Source: Alphaproteobacteria bacterium
GTDB lineage: Bacteria > Pseudomonadota > Alphaproteobacteria > Rhodobacterales > Rhodobacteraceae
Assembly (NCBI GenBank): GCA_029289325.1
Contig: JARFTV010000026.1
Location: forward strand, 1 to 60,182
DNA: 60,182 nucleotides
Direction: 5' to 3'
The notes beneath the pieces are model-generated. The model was not told the origin of the DNA. It was given only the letters and a program-made list of their open reading frames with translations, and searched no databases. The position numbers and the translations under genes are program-made. Below, one piece after another: positions 1-9,052 of the stretch. Position 1 is the first letter of the stretch. Each line of letters opens with the position of its first letter.

Positions 1-2
1 GG

Positions 3-44
3 TCCCGCGCTCTGGGACAAGGGGGCATGAGGGCGGAAGAGTGA
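3..44 (+). CDS. Possible 3' tail of an upstream gene (partial)
   Basis: The frame is open from the left edge to a TGA at 42-44, giving 13 codons before the stop. The TGA overlaps the GTG start of the TetR gene (GTGA), the arrangement expected for two translationally coupled genes. With so few codons no product can be named, and the open frame may be chance in this GC-rich DNA. Confidence 0.25.
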   Translation, partial: SRALGQGGMRAEE

Positions 45-658
45 ACAGGGTTACCCGTGTACCCCGGGGCGAGGCGCGCGCGCGGCTGATCGAGGCCGCG
101 CGTCGTCTGGTGCGTCACAAGGGCTTTGCCGCGACCAGCGTCGATGACCTGTGCGCTGCGGCGGGCGTGACGAAGGGGGCGTTCTTCCACCATTTTCCCA
201 GCAAGGACGCGCTGGGCGTCGCGTTGATCGACGATTGGACCGAGACGACCGGGGCGATGTTTGCCGCCCATCCCTACAACAGCCTGCCCGACCCGCTGGA
301 TCGGGTTTTCGCCTATCTGGACCTCCGGCGGGAAATCCTGGGACAACCCGTGCCGGAATTCAGCTGCGTCGCGGGAACGACGGTGCAGGAAGCCTATGAA
401 AGCTCGCCCGCGATCCGTGCCGCGGCCGAACGCAGCATCCGTTCGGGCTTTGGCCATGTCCTGCCGCATCTGGAGGCGGCGCTGGCGGCGCATCCGGTGC
501 CGGGGGTGACGGCCGAGGGGCTGGCACAACAGTTCCAGGTCGCAACCCAGGGCGGGATCATCCTTGCCAAGGCGCTGGCCGACCCCGCGCCCGCCCGCGC
601 GGCCTTCGACCATCTGGAGCGTTACCTGCGGCTTCTCTTCGGACGCCCGGCAGTCTGA
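41..658 (+). CDS. TetR/AcrR family transcriptional regulator
   Basis: This 205-residue protein has the size and layout of a TetR repressor. An N-terminal helix-turn-helix occupies about residues 15-60, with the motif GVTKGAFFHHF at 42-52 forming the turn and recognition helix. The remainder is an all-helical ligand-binding region with no residue pattern that names a ligand. The start is GTG at 41; an upstream ATG at 27 is out of frame. A GGAAGA element lies just ahead. No divergent target gene is visible because the window begins here, and the gene does not look co-transcribed with mraZ, since 620 bases separate them. The family call is firm; the ligand and regulon are unknown. Confidence 0.9.
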   Translation: MNRVTRVPRGEARARLIEAARRLVRHKGFAATSVDDLCAAAGVTKGAFFHHFPSKDALGVALIDDWTETTGAMFAAHPYNSLPDPLDRVFAYLDLRREILGQPVPEFSCVAGTTVQEAYESSPAIRAAAERSIRSGFGHVLPHLEAALAAHPVPGVTAEGLAQQFQVATQGGIILAKALADPAPARAAFDHLERYLRLLFGRPAV

Positions 659-697
659 CCCCCGCCCCGACGGGGTGCGGCTTCCGAATCACAGACA

Positions 698-722
698 TGG
701 GAATTCGTGGGAACGGCTGGTC
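698..722 (+). promoter_or_regulatory. Candidate MraZ box 1 (TGGGA repeats)
   Basis: TGGGA at 698-702, TGGGA at 708-712 and TGGTC at 718-722 are each separated by 5 bases, giving an exact 10-bp period. In Escherichia coli MraZ binds direct TGGGN repeats separated by 5 nt ahead of its own operon. The third repeat here is degenerate. The assignment rests on that match and on position upstream of mraZ. Confidence 0.45.
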
Positions 723-822
723 AACCGGCTGTCATCTGGCGGGATTTTCGGTCAGCTTTCCCGTGATCGGCGCGTTATCTGGGGGAATCACCGAATAATC
801 ACGGCCCAGTCGCGGAACTTCA

Positions 823-849
823 TGGGAGATCACGGGACTGTCAATGGGC
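823..849 (+). promoter_or_regulatory. Candidate MraZ box 2 (TGGGA/CGGGA/TGGGC)
   Basis: TGGGA at 823-827 and CGGGA at 833-837 have the 10-bp period expected of MraZ sites. TGGGC at 845-849 follows 12 bases later, so the spacing is imperfect. This cluster is weaker than the other two. Confidence 0.3.
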
Positions 850-924
850 GTGATGATCCCACCACATTTAGCAGTTAAATGGCGCCTGCTTACCTATTTG
901 TAGGGTTCGCGTCCCCGAAATGGC

Positions 925-968
925 CACAAGATGCTGCCTTTCAGCCTTGGCGGACACAAGATCCTGCC
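925..968 (+). repeat. 14-base direct repeat, 30-base period
   Basis: CACAAGATGCTGCC at 925-938 recurs as CACAAGATCCTGCC at 955-968 with one mismatch. The period is 30 bases, about three helical turns, so the two copies would face the same side of the DNA. It lies between two candidate MraZ boxes. The function is unknown. Confidence 0.4.
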
Positions 969-985
969 CGTCTGCACCCAAATTT

Positions 986-1010
986 TCCCTTGCTTTCCCA
1001 TGTGATCCCA
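986..1010 (-). promoter_or_regulatory. Candidate MraZ box 3 (three repeats, minus orientation)
   Basis: Read on the minus strand, TGGGA (1010-1006), TGGGA (1000-996) and AGGGA (990-986) are separated by exactly 5 bases each. This is the best match in the leader to the three-repeat MraZ operator known from E. coli, although its orientation is opposite to the operon. Confidence 0.5.
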
Positions 1011-1278
1011 TGCAGTTTCATCTCACGACGATGCGATGGGCAGTGAAAGTCAGGGGCGGACAAAAGACCCCGAACAAGGCGTAAGGCAGCTTCATACAGG
1101 CAGCCCCTTTCATCGGCGTAACAGATCCGGCGCGCGAGCGAGCAGACATCTCCCCCAGGTGGCGCGCGTAGCTGGACGCCCAGCGATGGGACAGCGGCGG
1201 ATCGGGTAGTGGCAGCAACCCGGTCCGCCTTTTCCATTTCATCGCCCGGGCAGCACGTGGAAATGTAAAGGCCAGGCG

Positions 1279-1782
1279 ATGGCAGAGGCGTTCAGAGGCG
1301 AGTTCTACCAGAAGGTAGACGGGAAGGCGCGGGTCTCGATCCCGGCGGCCTTCCGGGCCGTGCTGAACGCGGACGACCCCCAGAAAGGCGAGAAGGGTGG
1401 AGCGCGGCTCTACATGGTCTACGGCGGCAAGTCTCGGACCTTCGTCGAATGCTATTCCAAGCGTGGGGCGGACCGACTGGCCGAGGATATCGAGACGATG
1501 GAAATGGGCTCGCCCGAGCGGACCCGCGCCGAGCGTGACCTGATCAGCCGCTCGGTCATGGTGGAGATCGACGGCGACGGCCGGATCGTCCTGCCGCAGA
1601 AGGTGCGTGAGAAGATGGGCTTCTCGGGCGATCTGCCGGGCGATGCCGAGGCCGCCTTTGCCGGGTTCACCAACCGGTTCCGGCTGTATCGCAAGGAAGT
1701 CTACGAGGCCGAGCTCGAGGCCGAGGATGACGATGACATCGACCCGCTGATGCTGGTCGGAAAGCACAAGCGGGCGGGGTAG
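1279..1782 (+). CDS. mraZ: Division/cell wall cluster transcriptional regulator MraZ
   Basis: MraZ is the DNA-binding protein that heads dcw clusters and in E. coli represses the cluster. The 167-residue product has the two expected AbrB-like swapped-hairpin repeats: the first around residues 10-25 (VDGKARVSIPAAFR) and the second around 94-112 (IDGDGRIVLPQKVREKMG). The acidic C-terminal tail is typical of alphaproteobacterial versions. The ATG start is preceded by an AAAGG element, and rsmH begins three bases after its stop, so the two are surely co-transcribed. The repeats upstream (698-722, 986-1010) are its likely operators. Confidence 0.96.
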   Translation: MAEAFRGEFYQKVDGKARVSIPAAFRAVLNADDPQKGEKGGARLYMVYGGKSRTFVECYSKRGADRLAEDIETMEMGSPERTRAERDLISRSVMVEIDGDGRIVLPQKVREKMGFSGDLPGDAEAAFAGFTNRFRLYRKEVYEAELEAEDDDDIDPLMLVGKHKRAG

Positions 1783-1785
1783 GTC

Positions 1786-2805
1786 ATGAAGGGTCCGCTG
1801 CCCCGGTCCTCTGAAACTGGCCAATCGTCCGATGATCCCCACATTCCGGTCCTGATCGACGCGATCCTGCGGGAATGTGCGCCGGTCTCGGGACTCTGGC
1901 TGGACGGGACGCTTGGGGCGGGGGGCTATACCCGGGCGCTGCTGGCGGCGGGGGCGGACTGCGTGATCGGCGTGGACCGCGATCCCCTGGCCTTGCAGAT
2001 GGCCGAGTCTTGGGCCGGCGCTTATGGCGATCGGGTGCGGCTGGTGGCAGGGACCTTCTCGGATCTGGACGAACTTGCCGGGGAGCCGCTGGATGGGGTC
2101 GTCCTCGACCTTGGGGTTTCCTCGATGCAGCTTGACCAGGCGGAGCGCGGGTTTTCCTTCATGAAGGACGGCCCGCTGGACATGCGGATGAGCCAGGCCG
2201 GTCCCTCGGCCGCCGATCTGGTGAACAGCGCCGACGAGGGCGTGCTGGCCGACATCCTGTATCACTACGGCGAAGAGCGCGCCTCGCGCCGGATCGCCCA
2301 TGCCATCGTGGCCGCGCGGGCCATGGAGCCGATCACCACGACGGCGAGGCTTGCCGAGATCGTGGCGAAATGCCTGCCGCGTCCGAAACCGGGGCAAAGC
2401 CACCCCGCGACGCGCAGTTTCCAGGCGATCCGCATCGCGGTGAACACCGAATTCCAGGAACTGGCCGAGGGGCTGAACGCCGCCGAGCGCGCGCTGAAGC
2501 CGGGGGGGCTGCTGGCCGTCGTGACCTTCCACAGCCTTGAGGACCGGATCGTCAAACGGTTCTTCCAGCTTGCCTCGGGGCATGAGGCCAACGCCAACCG
2601 CTATGCCCCTGCGAAGGCCGATACCGAGGCCCGGTTCGCGATGGTCACCCGCAAGGCGGTGGCCCCGGATGCCGATGAGGTCGCCCGCAACCCCCGCGCG
2701 CGGTCTGCGAAGCTGAGGGTCGGGCGGCGGACCGATGCCCCGGCGAAGACGCTTGCCCCGGCAGAGCTTGGCCTGCCGGAGATCCAGAAGAAAGGACGCC
2801 GCTGA
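1786..2805 (+). CDS. rsmH: 16S rRNA (cytosine(1402)-N4)-methyltransferase
   Basis: RsmH (MraW) methylates N4 of C1402 in the 16S rRNA decoding centre using S-adenosylmethionine. The 339-residue length fits the family. The SAM-binding motif [11 protein letters not shown] is at residues 40-50, the acidic end of the next strand (GVDRDP) follows, and the conserved [15 protein letters not shown] block is near residue 245. An N-terminal stretch of about 18 residues before [10 protein letters not shown] is longer than in most homologues, so the true start could be slightly downstream, but no better start is obvious. It lies between mraZ and ftsL, its standard place. Confidence 0.96.
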   Translation: MKGPLPRSSETGQSSDDPHIPVLIDAILRECAPVSGLWLDGTLGAGGYTRALLAAGADCVIGVDRDPLALQMAESWAGAYGDRVRLVAGTFSDLDELAGEPLDGVVLDLGVSSMQLDQAERGFSFMKDGPLDMRMSQAGPSAADLVNSADEGVLADILYHYGEERASRRIAHAIVAARAMEPITTTARLAEIVAKCLPRPKPGQSHPATRSFQAIRIAVNTEFQELAEGLNAAERALKPGGLLAVVTFHSLEDRIVKRFFQLASGHEANANRYAPAKADTEARFAMVTRKAVAPDADEVARNPRARSAKLRVGRRTDAPAKTLAPAELGLPEIQKKGRR

Positions 2806-2806
2806 G

Positions 2807-3160
2807 ATGCGCCCCGTGCTCTATGTCCTGTCCTTCCTTGCCCTGATCGCGCTGGGCTTTTGGGCCTACCGCGAGAATTACGCCACCCAGGCCGCCCTGA
2901 AAGAGGTGCAAAGCCTGCAACGCCAGATTGCTGGCCTGCGCGAGGCGCTGTCGATCCAGAAGGCGGAATGGGCCTATCTGAACCGCCCCGACCGGCTGCG
3001 CGAGCTTGCCACCGTCAACTTTGACCGCCTCGGCCTGCTGCCGATGGAGCCGGGCCAGTTCGGCAGCGCCGCCCAGGTCTCCTATCCGCGTGCGCGCCTG
3101 CCCGAGATCGACTTCCCCGTGGATGTCCAGGGCCAGGCGTTCGAGGGGGAGGGCCTGTGA
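2807..3160 (+). CDS. ftsL: Cell division protein FtsL
   Basis: FtsL is a small bitopic protein that, with FtsB and FtsQ, activates the FtsWI septal synthase. The 117-residue product has a short cytoplasmic N terminus, one membrane segment at about residues 3-21, and then a coiled-coil-like helix (about 25-60) rich in Gln, Glu and Leu. The ATG at 2807 lies one base after the rsmH stop and is chosen over a longer frame that runs inside rsmH. Its TGA overlaps the ATG of ftsI. The sequence is poorly conserved, so the name rests mostly on architecture and position. Confidence 0.85.
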   Translation: MRPVLYVLSFLALIALGFWAYRENYATQAALKEVQSLQRQIAGLREALSIQKAEWAYLNRPDRLRELATVNFDRLGLLPMEPGQFGSAAQVSYPRARLPEIDFPVDVQGQAFEGEGL

Positions 3161-4950
3161 TGCGCACCCCGCTCCGCCCGCTGGCCCGTATCCTGCAGGC
3201 CCGCGCCGATGGGCTGAACCCTGACCAGATCGAGCGCGAGAACCTGCGCCTCCGCCATGAGGCGATGCGCGAGAAATCCCGTGCCCGGGCCGAATTCCGC
3301 CTGCTGATCCTCTGCGTCAGCTTCGTCTGCGCCTTCGGGGCGATCGGGGCGCGCATGGGGCTGATGGCAGCGACGACGCCGGTCGAGCCCCGCGCCAGCG
3401 CCCCTGGCGCCGAGATCCTGGCGCAGCGCGCCGATATCACCGACCGCAACGGCCGAATCCTTGCGACCAACATGACGACCCATGCGCTTTATGCGCATCC
3501 CAAGGTCATGGTCGATCCCAAGGGCACTGCGCTGAAGCTGGCCGAGATCTTCCCCGACCTCGACCCCGCCGCGCTGGAGCGCCGCTTCACCGACGGGCGC
3601 AGCTTCGTCTGGATCAAGAAGGTGCTGAGCCCCGAACAGATGCAGCTGGTGCACGAGATCGGCGACCCCGGCCTGTTGTTCGGCCCGCGCGAGATGCGGC
3701 TTTATCCGAACGGGACGCTGGCCGCGCATGTGCTGGGCGGCACTTCCTTTGGGGCCGAGGGCGTCCATTCGGCCGAGGTGATCGGCACCGCCGGCATCGA
3801 AAAGGCGCTGGACGCACGGCTGCGCGACCCGGCCCAGGCGGGCAAGCCACTGATCCTGTCGCTGGATCTGTCGATCCAGGCTACTGTCGAGGAAGTGCTC
3901 CATGCCGGCATGACCATGCTGAACGCCAAGGGCGCGGCGGCGATCCTGATGGATGCTCGGACCGGGGAAATCATCTCGCTCGTCTCGCTGCCGAACTTCG
4001 ATCCGAACGACCGTCCGAACCCGCTGGTCGACAAAAATGCCGAACCCGGTGACAGCCCGCTGTTCAACCGGGCGGTCCAGGGGGTGTATGAGCTTGGCTC
4101 CACCTTCAAGATCTTCGCGGCCGCGCAGGGGATGGAACTGGGGCTGGTGGGGCCGGAGACGCTGGTCGACGCGAATGCGCCGATGATATGGGGCCGCCAC
4201 CGGATCAAGGAATTCGAGGGCAAGAACTATGGCCCGCTGCTTTCGGTCACCGATGTGATCGCCAAATCCTCGAACGTGGGCACGGCGCATATCGCCCTGA
4301 TGATCGGACCGCTGCGCCAGCAGGCCTTTCTGAAGGCGCTGGGCTTTTTCGAACCAACCCCGCTTGAACTGATCGAGGCTCCGGGCGCACGGCCACTGAT
4401 CCCGAAGAAATGGCCCGAGATCGTCACGATCACCACCTCTTACGGCCATGGCATGTCGGCCAGCCCGATGCATCTTGCGGCTGCCTATGCCGCCATCGCC
4501 AACGGCGGGGTGATGATCAAGCCCACCCTTCTGAAACGGGAGGGCGCGACCACCGGTGTCCGCGTGATGAGCGAGGCGACGGCGATGGAATCGGTCAAGA
4601 TGCTGCGCCGCGTGGTGACCGAGGGCACGGCCTCGCTGGCCGAGGTTCCCGGCTATGAGGTCGCGGGCAAAACCGGGACGGCGGACAAGCCAAAGAAGAC
4701 GGGCGGCTATTATGACGACAAGGTGATCAACACCTTCGCTTCGGTCTTCCCCGCTTCGAACCCGCAATATGTGCTGATCGTGACGTTGGACGAACCGCTG
4801 GACAACACGCTTTCCCAGGCTCGGCGGACTGCTGGCTGGACCGCGGTGCCGGTCGCCTCCGAGATCATCCGCCGCGTCGCGCCCCTGATGGGTCTGCGAC
4901 CGAAACTTGAACCCCCGGCAGTGGATGCGGTAACAGCCGCCAGCAACTGA
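3160..4950 (+). CDS. ftsI: Septal peptidoglycan transpeptidase FtsI (PBP3)
   Basis: FtsI cross-links septal peptidoglycan together with the glycosyltransferase FtsW. The 596-residue class B PBP has an N-terminal cytoplasmic part, a membrane anchor near residues 45-68, a dimerisation domain, and a transpeptidase domain with STFK (nucleophile Ser about 314), SSN (about 370-372) and KTGT (about 504-507). All catalytic motifs are intact. The ATG at 3160 overlaps the ftsL stop (ATGA-type coupling); a GTG three bases earlier is an alternative. The partner ftsW is not in this window. Confidence 0.96.
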   Translation: MRTPLRPLARILQARADGLNPDQIERENLRLRHEAMREKSRARAEFRLLILCVSFVCAFGAIGARMGLMAATTPVEPRASAPGAEILAQRADITDRNGRILATNMTTHALYAHPKVMVDPKGTALKLAEIFPDLDPAALERRFTDGRSFVWIKKVLSPEQMQLVHEIGDPGLLFGPREMRLYPNGTLAAHVLGGTSFGAEGVHSAEVIGTAGIEKALDARLRDPAQAGKPLILSLDLSIQATVEEVLHAGMTMLNAKGAAAILMDARTGEIISLVSLPNFDPNDRPNPLVDKNAEPGDSPLFNRAVQGVYELGSTFKIFAAAQGMELGLVGPETLVDANAPMIWGRHRIKEFEGKNYGPLLSVTDVIAKSSNVGTAHIALMIGPLRQQAFLKALGFFEPTPLELIEAPGARPLIPKKWPEIVTITTSYGHGMSASPMHLAAAYAAIANGGVMIKPTLLKREGATTGVRVMSEATAMESVKMLRRVVTEGTASLAEVPGYEVAGKTGTADKPKKTGGYYDDKVINTFASVFPASNPQYVLIVTLDEPLDNTLSQARRTAGWTAVPVASEIIRRVAPLMGLRPKLEPPAVDAVTAASN

Positions 4951-4962
4951 CGGGGGCTTCAC

Positions 4963-6444
4963 ATGGCGGCGCGCATGATACGGCTATCCGACCTCGGGTT
5001 GACCGCCCGGGCCGGACGCGACCCGACGCTCTCGGGCCTGACGGCGGACAGCCGCGCGGTCCGGTCAGGGATGCTGTTTGCCGCCCTGCCGGGAACTTCG
5101 GTCCACGGGGCCAGCTTCATCCCTGCGGCGCTGGAGCAGGGCGCGACTGCGATCCTTACCGATGCCGAGGGCGCGCGCATGGCCGCCGCGACGCTGGCCG
5201 ACAGTGACGTGGCGCTTGTCGTGGCCGAGGATCCCCGCGCCGCGCTGGCCGGCGCCGCCGCGCTGTGGTTCGGCGCGCAGCCGGCGACGATGGTCGCGGT
5301 GACCGGGACCAACGGCAAGACCTCGGTTGCGACCTTCACCCGGCAGATCTGGGCCGCTCTTGGACATGCGGCGATCAACATCGGGACGACGGGGATCGAA
5401 GGGGCGTGGACCGCGCCGTCCTCGCATACTACGCCCGATGCGATCACGCTGCAAAAGCTCCTCGCCGCTGCGGCGCGGGACGGCGTGACCCATGCCGCGA
5501 TGGAGGCGTCCTCGCACGGGATCGACCAGCGGCGGCTTGATGGCGTGCGGCTTGCAGCGGCGGGCTTCACCAACCTGACGCAGGACCACCTCGACTACCA
5601 CGGCACGATGGAGGCCTATTTCCAGGCCAAGGCGCAGCTTTTCACCCGGCTTCTGCCCGAGGACGGGGTTGCCGTCATCAACCTTGACGGCGCGCGCGGC
5701 GATGACATGGCAGAGCTTGCGCTTGCACGAGGCCTGCGGGTGCTGACCGTGGGCAAGGGGCCGGGCGCCGACCTTCAGATCGCCGCGACCCGGCCCGATG
5801 CGACGGGTCAGGAGGTCCGCTACCTCTGGCAGGGGCGGGCCTTCCAGACGCGGCTTGGTCTTATCGGCGCCTTCCAGGCCGAGAATGTGGCGGTGGCCGC
5901 GGGCCTCGTGATCGCGGCCGGCGAGGCGCCCGAAGCCGTCCTTGGGGTCGTCTCCCGTCTGACCGGAGTGCGCGGCCGGATGCAGCTTGCCGCGACGCGA
6001 AGGAATGGGGCGGCGGTCTATGTGGATTATGCCCATACGCCTGACGCAATCGAGACGGCGCTTGTCGCACTCCGCCCGCATGTGATGGGCCGGATCATCG
6101 TGGTCTTCGGCGCGGGCGGCGACCGCGACCGGACCAAGCGGCCGCTGATGGGCGCGGCAGCCAGGGCCCACGCGGACGTGCTTTACGTGACCGATGACAA
6201 CCCACGCACCGAGGACCCGGCCTCGATCCGTGCGGCGATCCTGGAAGCCTGCCCCGAGGCGCATGAGGTCGGCGACCGGGCCGAGGCGATCCTGCGCGCG
6301 GTCGATGCGCTTTTGCCCGGCGATGCGCTGCTGATCGCGGGCAAGGGCCATGAAAGCGGGCAGGTGATCGGCACCGACGTCTATCCCTTCGACGATGTGG
6401 AACAGGCTTCGGTCGCGGTGGCCGCACTGGATGGGGTGATCTGA
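4963..6444 (+). CDS. murE: UDP-MurNAc-L-Ala-D-Glu:meso-diaminopimelate ligase
   Basis: MurE adds the third residue of the peptidoglycan stem peptide with ATP hydrolysis in the cytoplasm. The 493-residue protein has the ATP loop GTNGKT at 115-120 and the motif DNPR at 412-415, which in known MurE enzymes marks meso-diaminopimelate rather than lysine specificity. It therefore predicts a DAP-type wall. The start chosen is the ATG at 4963; an in-frame ATG at 4975 is equally possible. The gene follows ftsI by 12 bases and precedes murF by 2. Confidence 0.97.
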   Translation: MAARMIRLSDLGLTARAGRDPTLSGLTADSRAVRSGMLFAALPGTSVHGASFIPAALEQGATAILTDAEGARMAAATLADSDVALVVAEDPRAALAGAAALWFGAQPATMVAVTGTNGKTSVATFTRQIWAALGHAAINIGTTGIEGAWTAPSSHTTPDAITLQKLLAAAARDGVTHAAMEASSHGIDQRRLDGVRLAAAGFTNLTQDHLDYHGTMEAYFQAKAQLFTRLLPEDGVAVINLDGARGDDMAELALARGLRVLTVGKGPGADLQIAATRPDATGQEVRYLWQGRAFQTRLGLIGAFQAENVAVAAGLVIAAGEAPEAVLGVVSRLTGVRGRMQLAATRRNGAAVYVDYAHTPDAIETALVALRPHVMGRIIVVFGAGGDRDRTKRPLMGAAARAHADVLYVTDDNPRTEDPASIRAAILEACPEAHEVGDRAEAILRAVDALLPGDALLIAGKGHESGQVIGTDVYPFDDVEQASVAVAALDGVI

Positions 6445-6446
6445 TT

Positions 6447-7880
6447 GTGTGGATCTCATCTGAAGCCTCCACGGCGACCGGCGGGCGGGCGACGCAGGCC
6501 TGGGCGGCCTCTGGCGTCTCGATCGACACGCGCAGCCTGCAACCGGATGACTTGTTCGTGGCGCTAAAGGATGTGCGCGACGGCCACGACTTCGTCGCGC
6601 AGGCGTTGGAGAAGGGCGCGGCGGCGGCGCTGGTCAGCCGCATCCCCGAGGGCGTGACGCCGAACGCGCCGCTGTTGATTGTCCCCGATGTGCTGCAGGC
6701 GCTCGAGGCGATGGGCGCCTTTGCCCGCGCCCGCACCAGGGCGCGGGTGGTTGGCGTCACCGGCTCGGTCGGCAAGACTTCGACCAAGGATATGCTGCGC
6801 GCGATCCTCTCCGGCCAGGGCAGGACCCATGCGGCCGAGGCGAGCTACAACAACCACTGGGGCGTGCCGCTGACGCTGGCGCGGATGCCAGCCGATGCCG
6901 ATTTCGCAGTGATCGAGATCGGGATGAACCACCCCGGCGAGATCGCGCCGCTGGCTCGGCTGGCACAACTGGACGCGGCGATGGTCACCACCGTCGCGCC
7001 CGCGCATCTGGAGGCTTTCGACAGCATCGAGGGCATCGCGCATGAGAAAGCCTCGATCTTCGACGGGCTGAGGCCGGGCGGCACCGCGATCTTCAATGCC
7101 GATATCGCCACGACCGCGATCCTGCGCGCCAAGGCGCTGGCGGTCGGTGCGCGAACGGTCGCCTTCGGCACCGTCGAGGGCGCGGACTATCGCCTTCTCG
7201 AGGCCCGGATCGCCGAGGAGACCACCGTCTGTCAGGCCCTGCGCGGGGATCAGCCGCTGCTTTTCAAGGTCTCCTCTCCCGGCCGCCACTTCGCGCTGAA
7301 CGCGCTTGGCGCACTGGCCGTGGCCGAGGCGCTGGGGGCCGATCCGATGATCGCCGCGCATGATCTGGGCCGCTGGGTCCCGCCGGCTGGCCGGGGCCAG
7401 CGCGAAAGGATCGTGCTCGACCTTGTGGAAGAGACCTATTTCGACCTGATCGACGACGCCTTCAACGCCAACCCTGCCTCGATGGCTGCGAGCCTTGACA
7501 TGCTGATCGCCGCGAAACCGACAGACGGCATCGGTCGCGTAGGCGGCGGCCGCCGGATCGCGGTTCTGGGCGATATGCTGGAACTGGGACCGACCGAGGC
7601 GGAGCTTCACGCCGCGATTGCACGCCACCCGCGCCTGGAAGCCGTGCATGTGATCCACTGCGTCGGCCCCCGGATGCGCGCGCTTCACGGGGCGCTGCCC
7701 CGCCACCAGCGCGGTGACTGGGTCGAGACGGCGGCCGACCTCGCGCCCCGCGCCCGGAGCCTGATCGACGCGGGGGATATCCTGCTGGTCAAGGGCTCGA
7801 AAGGATCGAAGGTTAGCCTGGTCGTTGACGCCCTGCGCAAAATGGGGCAGGGCGGCGCTCCCAAGGAAGGAACTGCGTAA
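6447..7880 (+). CDS. murF: UDP-MurNAc-tripeptide:D-alanyl-D-alanine ligase
   Basis: MurF completes the UDP-MurNAc-pentapeptide by adding D-Ala-D-Ala. The 477-residue protein carries the Mur ligase ATP loop GSVGKTS at about 106-112, the central ligase strands (EIGMNHPGEI about 153-162) and a C-terminal domain with LGDMLELG. The start is GTG, two bases after the murE stop; no ATG lies nearby. The mraY start abuts its stop directly, so the genes are tightly coupled. Confidence 0.96.
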   Translation: MWISSEASTATGGRATQAWAASGVSIDTRSLQPDDLFVALKDVRDGHDFVAQALEKGAAAALVSRIPEGVTPNAPLLIVPDVLQALEAMGAFARARTRARVVGVTGSVGKTSTKDMLRAILSGQGRTHAAEASYNNHWGVPLTLARMPADADFAVIEIGMNHPGEIAPLARLAQLDAAMVTTVAPAHLEAFDSIEGIAHEKASIFDGLRPGGTAIFNADIATTAILRAKALAVGARTVAFGTVEGADYRLLEARIAEETTVCQALRGDQPLLFKVSSPGRHFALNALGALAVAEALGADPMIAAHDLGRWVPPAGRGQRERIVLDLVEETYFDLIDDAFNANPASMAASLDMLIAAKPTDGIGRVGGGRRIAVLGDMLELGPTEAELHAAIARHPRLEAVHVIHCVGPRMRALHGALPRHQRGDWVETAADLAPRARSLIDAGDILLVKGSKGSKVSLVVDALRKMGQGGAPKEGTA

Positions 7881-8963
7881 ATGTTCTACTGGCTGGCCGA
7901 TTTCTCCGATGGCGGCGGCATCCTAAACCTGTTTCGCTACATCACGGTCCGCGCCGGCGGTGCCTTCGTCACCGCGCTGGTCTTCGGCTTCCTCTTCGGC
8001 CGCCCGCTGATCGACCTTCTGCGGCGGAAACAGGGTAAGGGTCAGCCGATCCGCGACGACGGGCCGCAATCGCATCTGTCGAAAGCGGGAACGCCGACGA
8101 TGGGAGGGCTCCTGATCCTCTCGGCGCTGATGGTCTCGACGCTGCTCTGGGCGCGGCTGGACAATCCCTTTGTCTGGATCGTGATCCTGGTGACCCTGGC
8201 CTTCGGACTGATCGGCTTTGCCGACGACTTCGCCAAGGTCACGAAGCAGAACACCAGAGGCGTTTCGGGCAAGCTGCGCATGGGTCTTGGCCTGCTGATC
8301 GCGGCGCTGGCAAGCTTTGCGGCCGCGATGTTCCATCCGGCGGATCTGACGAACCAGCTTGCCTTTCCGTTCTTCAAGGATGCGCTCCTGAACCTTGGCG
8401 TCTTCTTCGTGCCCTTCGGGATGATCGTAATCGTCGGGGCTGCCAATGCCGTGAACCTGACCGACGGCCTCGATGGCCTGGCAATCATGCCGGTGATGAT
8501 CGCGGGCGGGACCCTTGGGATAATCGCCTATGCAGTGGGCCGGGTCGACTTCACCAACTATCTTGACGTCCACTATGTCCCCGGCACCTCGGAACTTCTG
8601 GTCTTCGCGGCCGCGCTTTTCGGCGGCGGGCTAGGCTTCCTGTGGTACAACGCCCCCCCGGCGGCGGTGTTCATGGGGGACACCGGCTCGCTTGCTCTGG
8701 GCGGCGCCCTGGGCGCGATTGCGGTCTGCACCAAGCACGAGATCGTGCTTGCGATCGTCGGCGGCCTCTTCGTCGTCGAGGCCCTGTCGGTGATCATCCA
8801 GGTCCTGTACTACAAGCGCACCCGGAAGCGCATTTTCCTGATGGCGCCGATCCACCACCATTTCGAGAAGAAGGGCTGGGCCGAGCCTCAGATCGTGATC
8901 AGGTTCTGGATCATCAGCCTGATCCTGGCGATGATCGGCCTCGCCACGCTGAAAGTCAGGTAA
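7881..8963 (+). CDS. mraY: Phospho-N-acetylmuramoyl-pentapeptide transferase
   Basis: MraY transfers phospho-MurNAc-pentapeptide to undecaprenyl phosphate, making lipid I in the inner membrane. The 360-residue protein is hydrophobic throughout, with about ten membrane helices. It shows the conserved Asp pair in GFADDFAKV (about residues 113-121), the NLTDGLDG loop near 192-199 and the HHHFEKKGW motif near 324-332, all part of the Mg2+/nucleotide site. The ATG follows the murF stop with no gap. A 28-bp palindrome lies five bases after its stop. Confidence 0.97.
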   Translation: MFYWLADFSDGGGILNLFRYITVRAGGAFVTALVFGFLFGRPLIDLLRRKQGKGQPIRDDGPQSHLSKAGTPTMGGLLILSALMVSTLLWARLDNPFVWIVILVTLAFGLIGFADDFAKVTKQNTRGVSGKLRMGLGLLIAALASFAAAMFHPADLTNQLAFPFFKDALLNLGVFFVPFGMIVIVGAANAVNLTDGLDGLAIMPVMIAGGTLGIIAYAVGRVDFTNYLDVHYVPGTSELLVFAAALFGGGLGFLWYNAPPAAVFMGDTGSLALGGALGAIAVCTKHEIVLAIVGGLFVVEALSVIIQVLYYKRTRKRIFLMAPIHHHFEKKGWAEPQIVIRFWIISLILAMIGLATLKVR

Positions 8964-8967
8964 ATTG

Positions 8968-8995
8968 GTAGGGTGGGCGATATCGCCCACCCTAC
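8968..8995. repeat. REP-like palindrome, copy 1
   Basis: This is a perfect 28-bp palindrome with left arm GTAGGGTGGGCGAT and its exact complement to the right. A nearly identical palindrome occurs at 24280-24307 and a degenerate one at 40214-40238, so it is a dispersed intergenic element. Transcribed, it would form a tight hairpin directly after mraY and could attenuate or stabilise the 3' end of that message. Confidence 0.85.
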
Positions 8996-9052
8996 GCTTG
9001 TCCCGGGCGGTGCAGCGACTCGTGCGGGGCATCGCGCCTTCCCTTGAAGCAA

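Larger units (their letters stand above)
659..1278. other. Long non-coding leader upstream of mraZ
   Basis: About 620 bases lack a convincing gene. The short open frames here have no recognisable product and no good ribosome binding site. What can be seen is a set of TGGG-type repeats in three clusters, a 14-base direct repeat with a 30-base period, and an AAAGG element shortly before the mraZ start. The promoter of the dcw operon probably lies here, but no convincing -35/-10 pair was picked out. The RNase P RNA consensus was looked for and not seen. Confidence 0.6.

Noticed and set aside
900-925. tRNA T-arm-like GGGTTCGCGTCCCC
   Set aside because: There is no matching acceptor stem, anticodon arm or CCA end nearby.
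941-1237. 98-codon minus-strand frame in the mraZ leader
   Set aside because: It has no ribosome site, family resemblance or regular composition; the region is better explained as a regulatory leader.
659-1278. RNase P RNA or other structured RNA upstream of mraZ
   Set aside because: I looked for the conserved RNase P blocks (such as GGAAAGTCCGG and ACAGAA) on both strands and did not find them.
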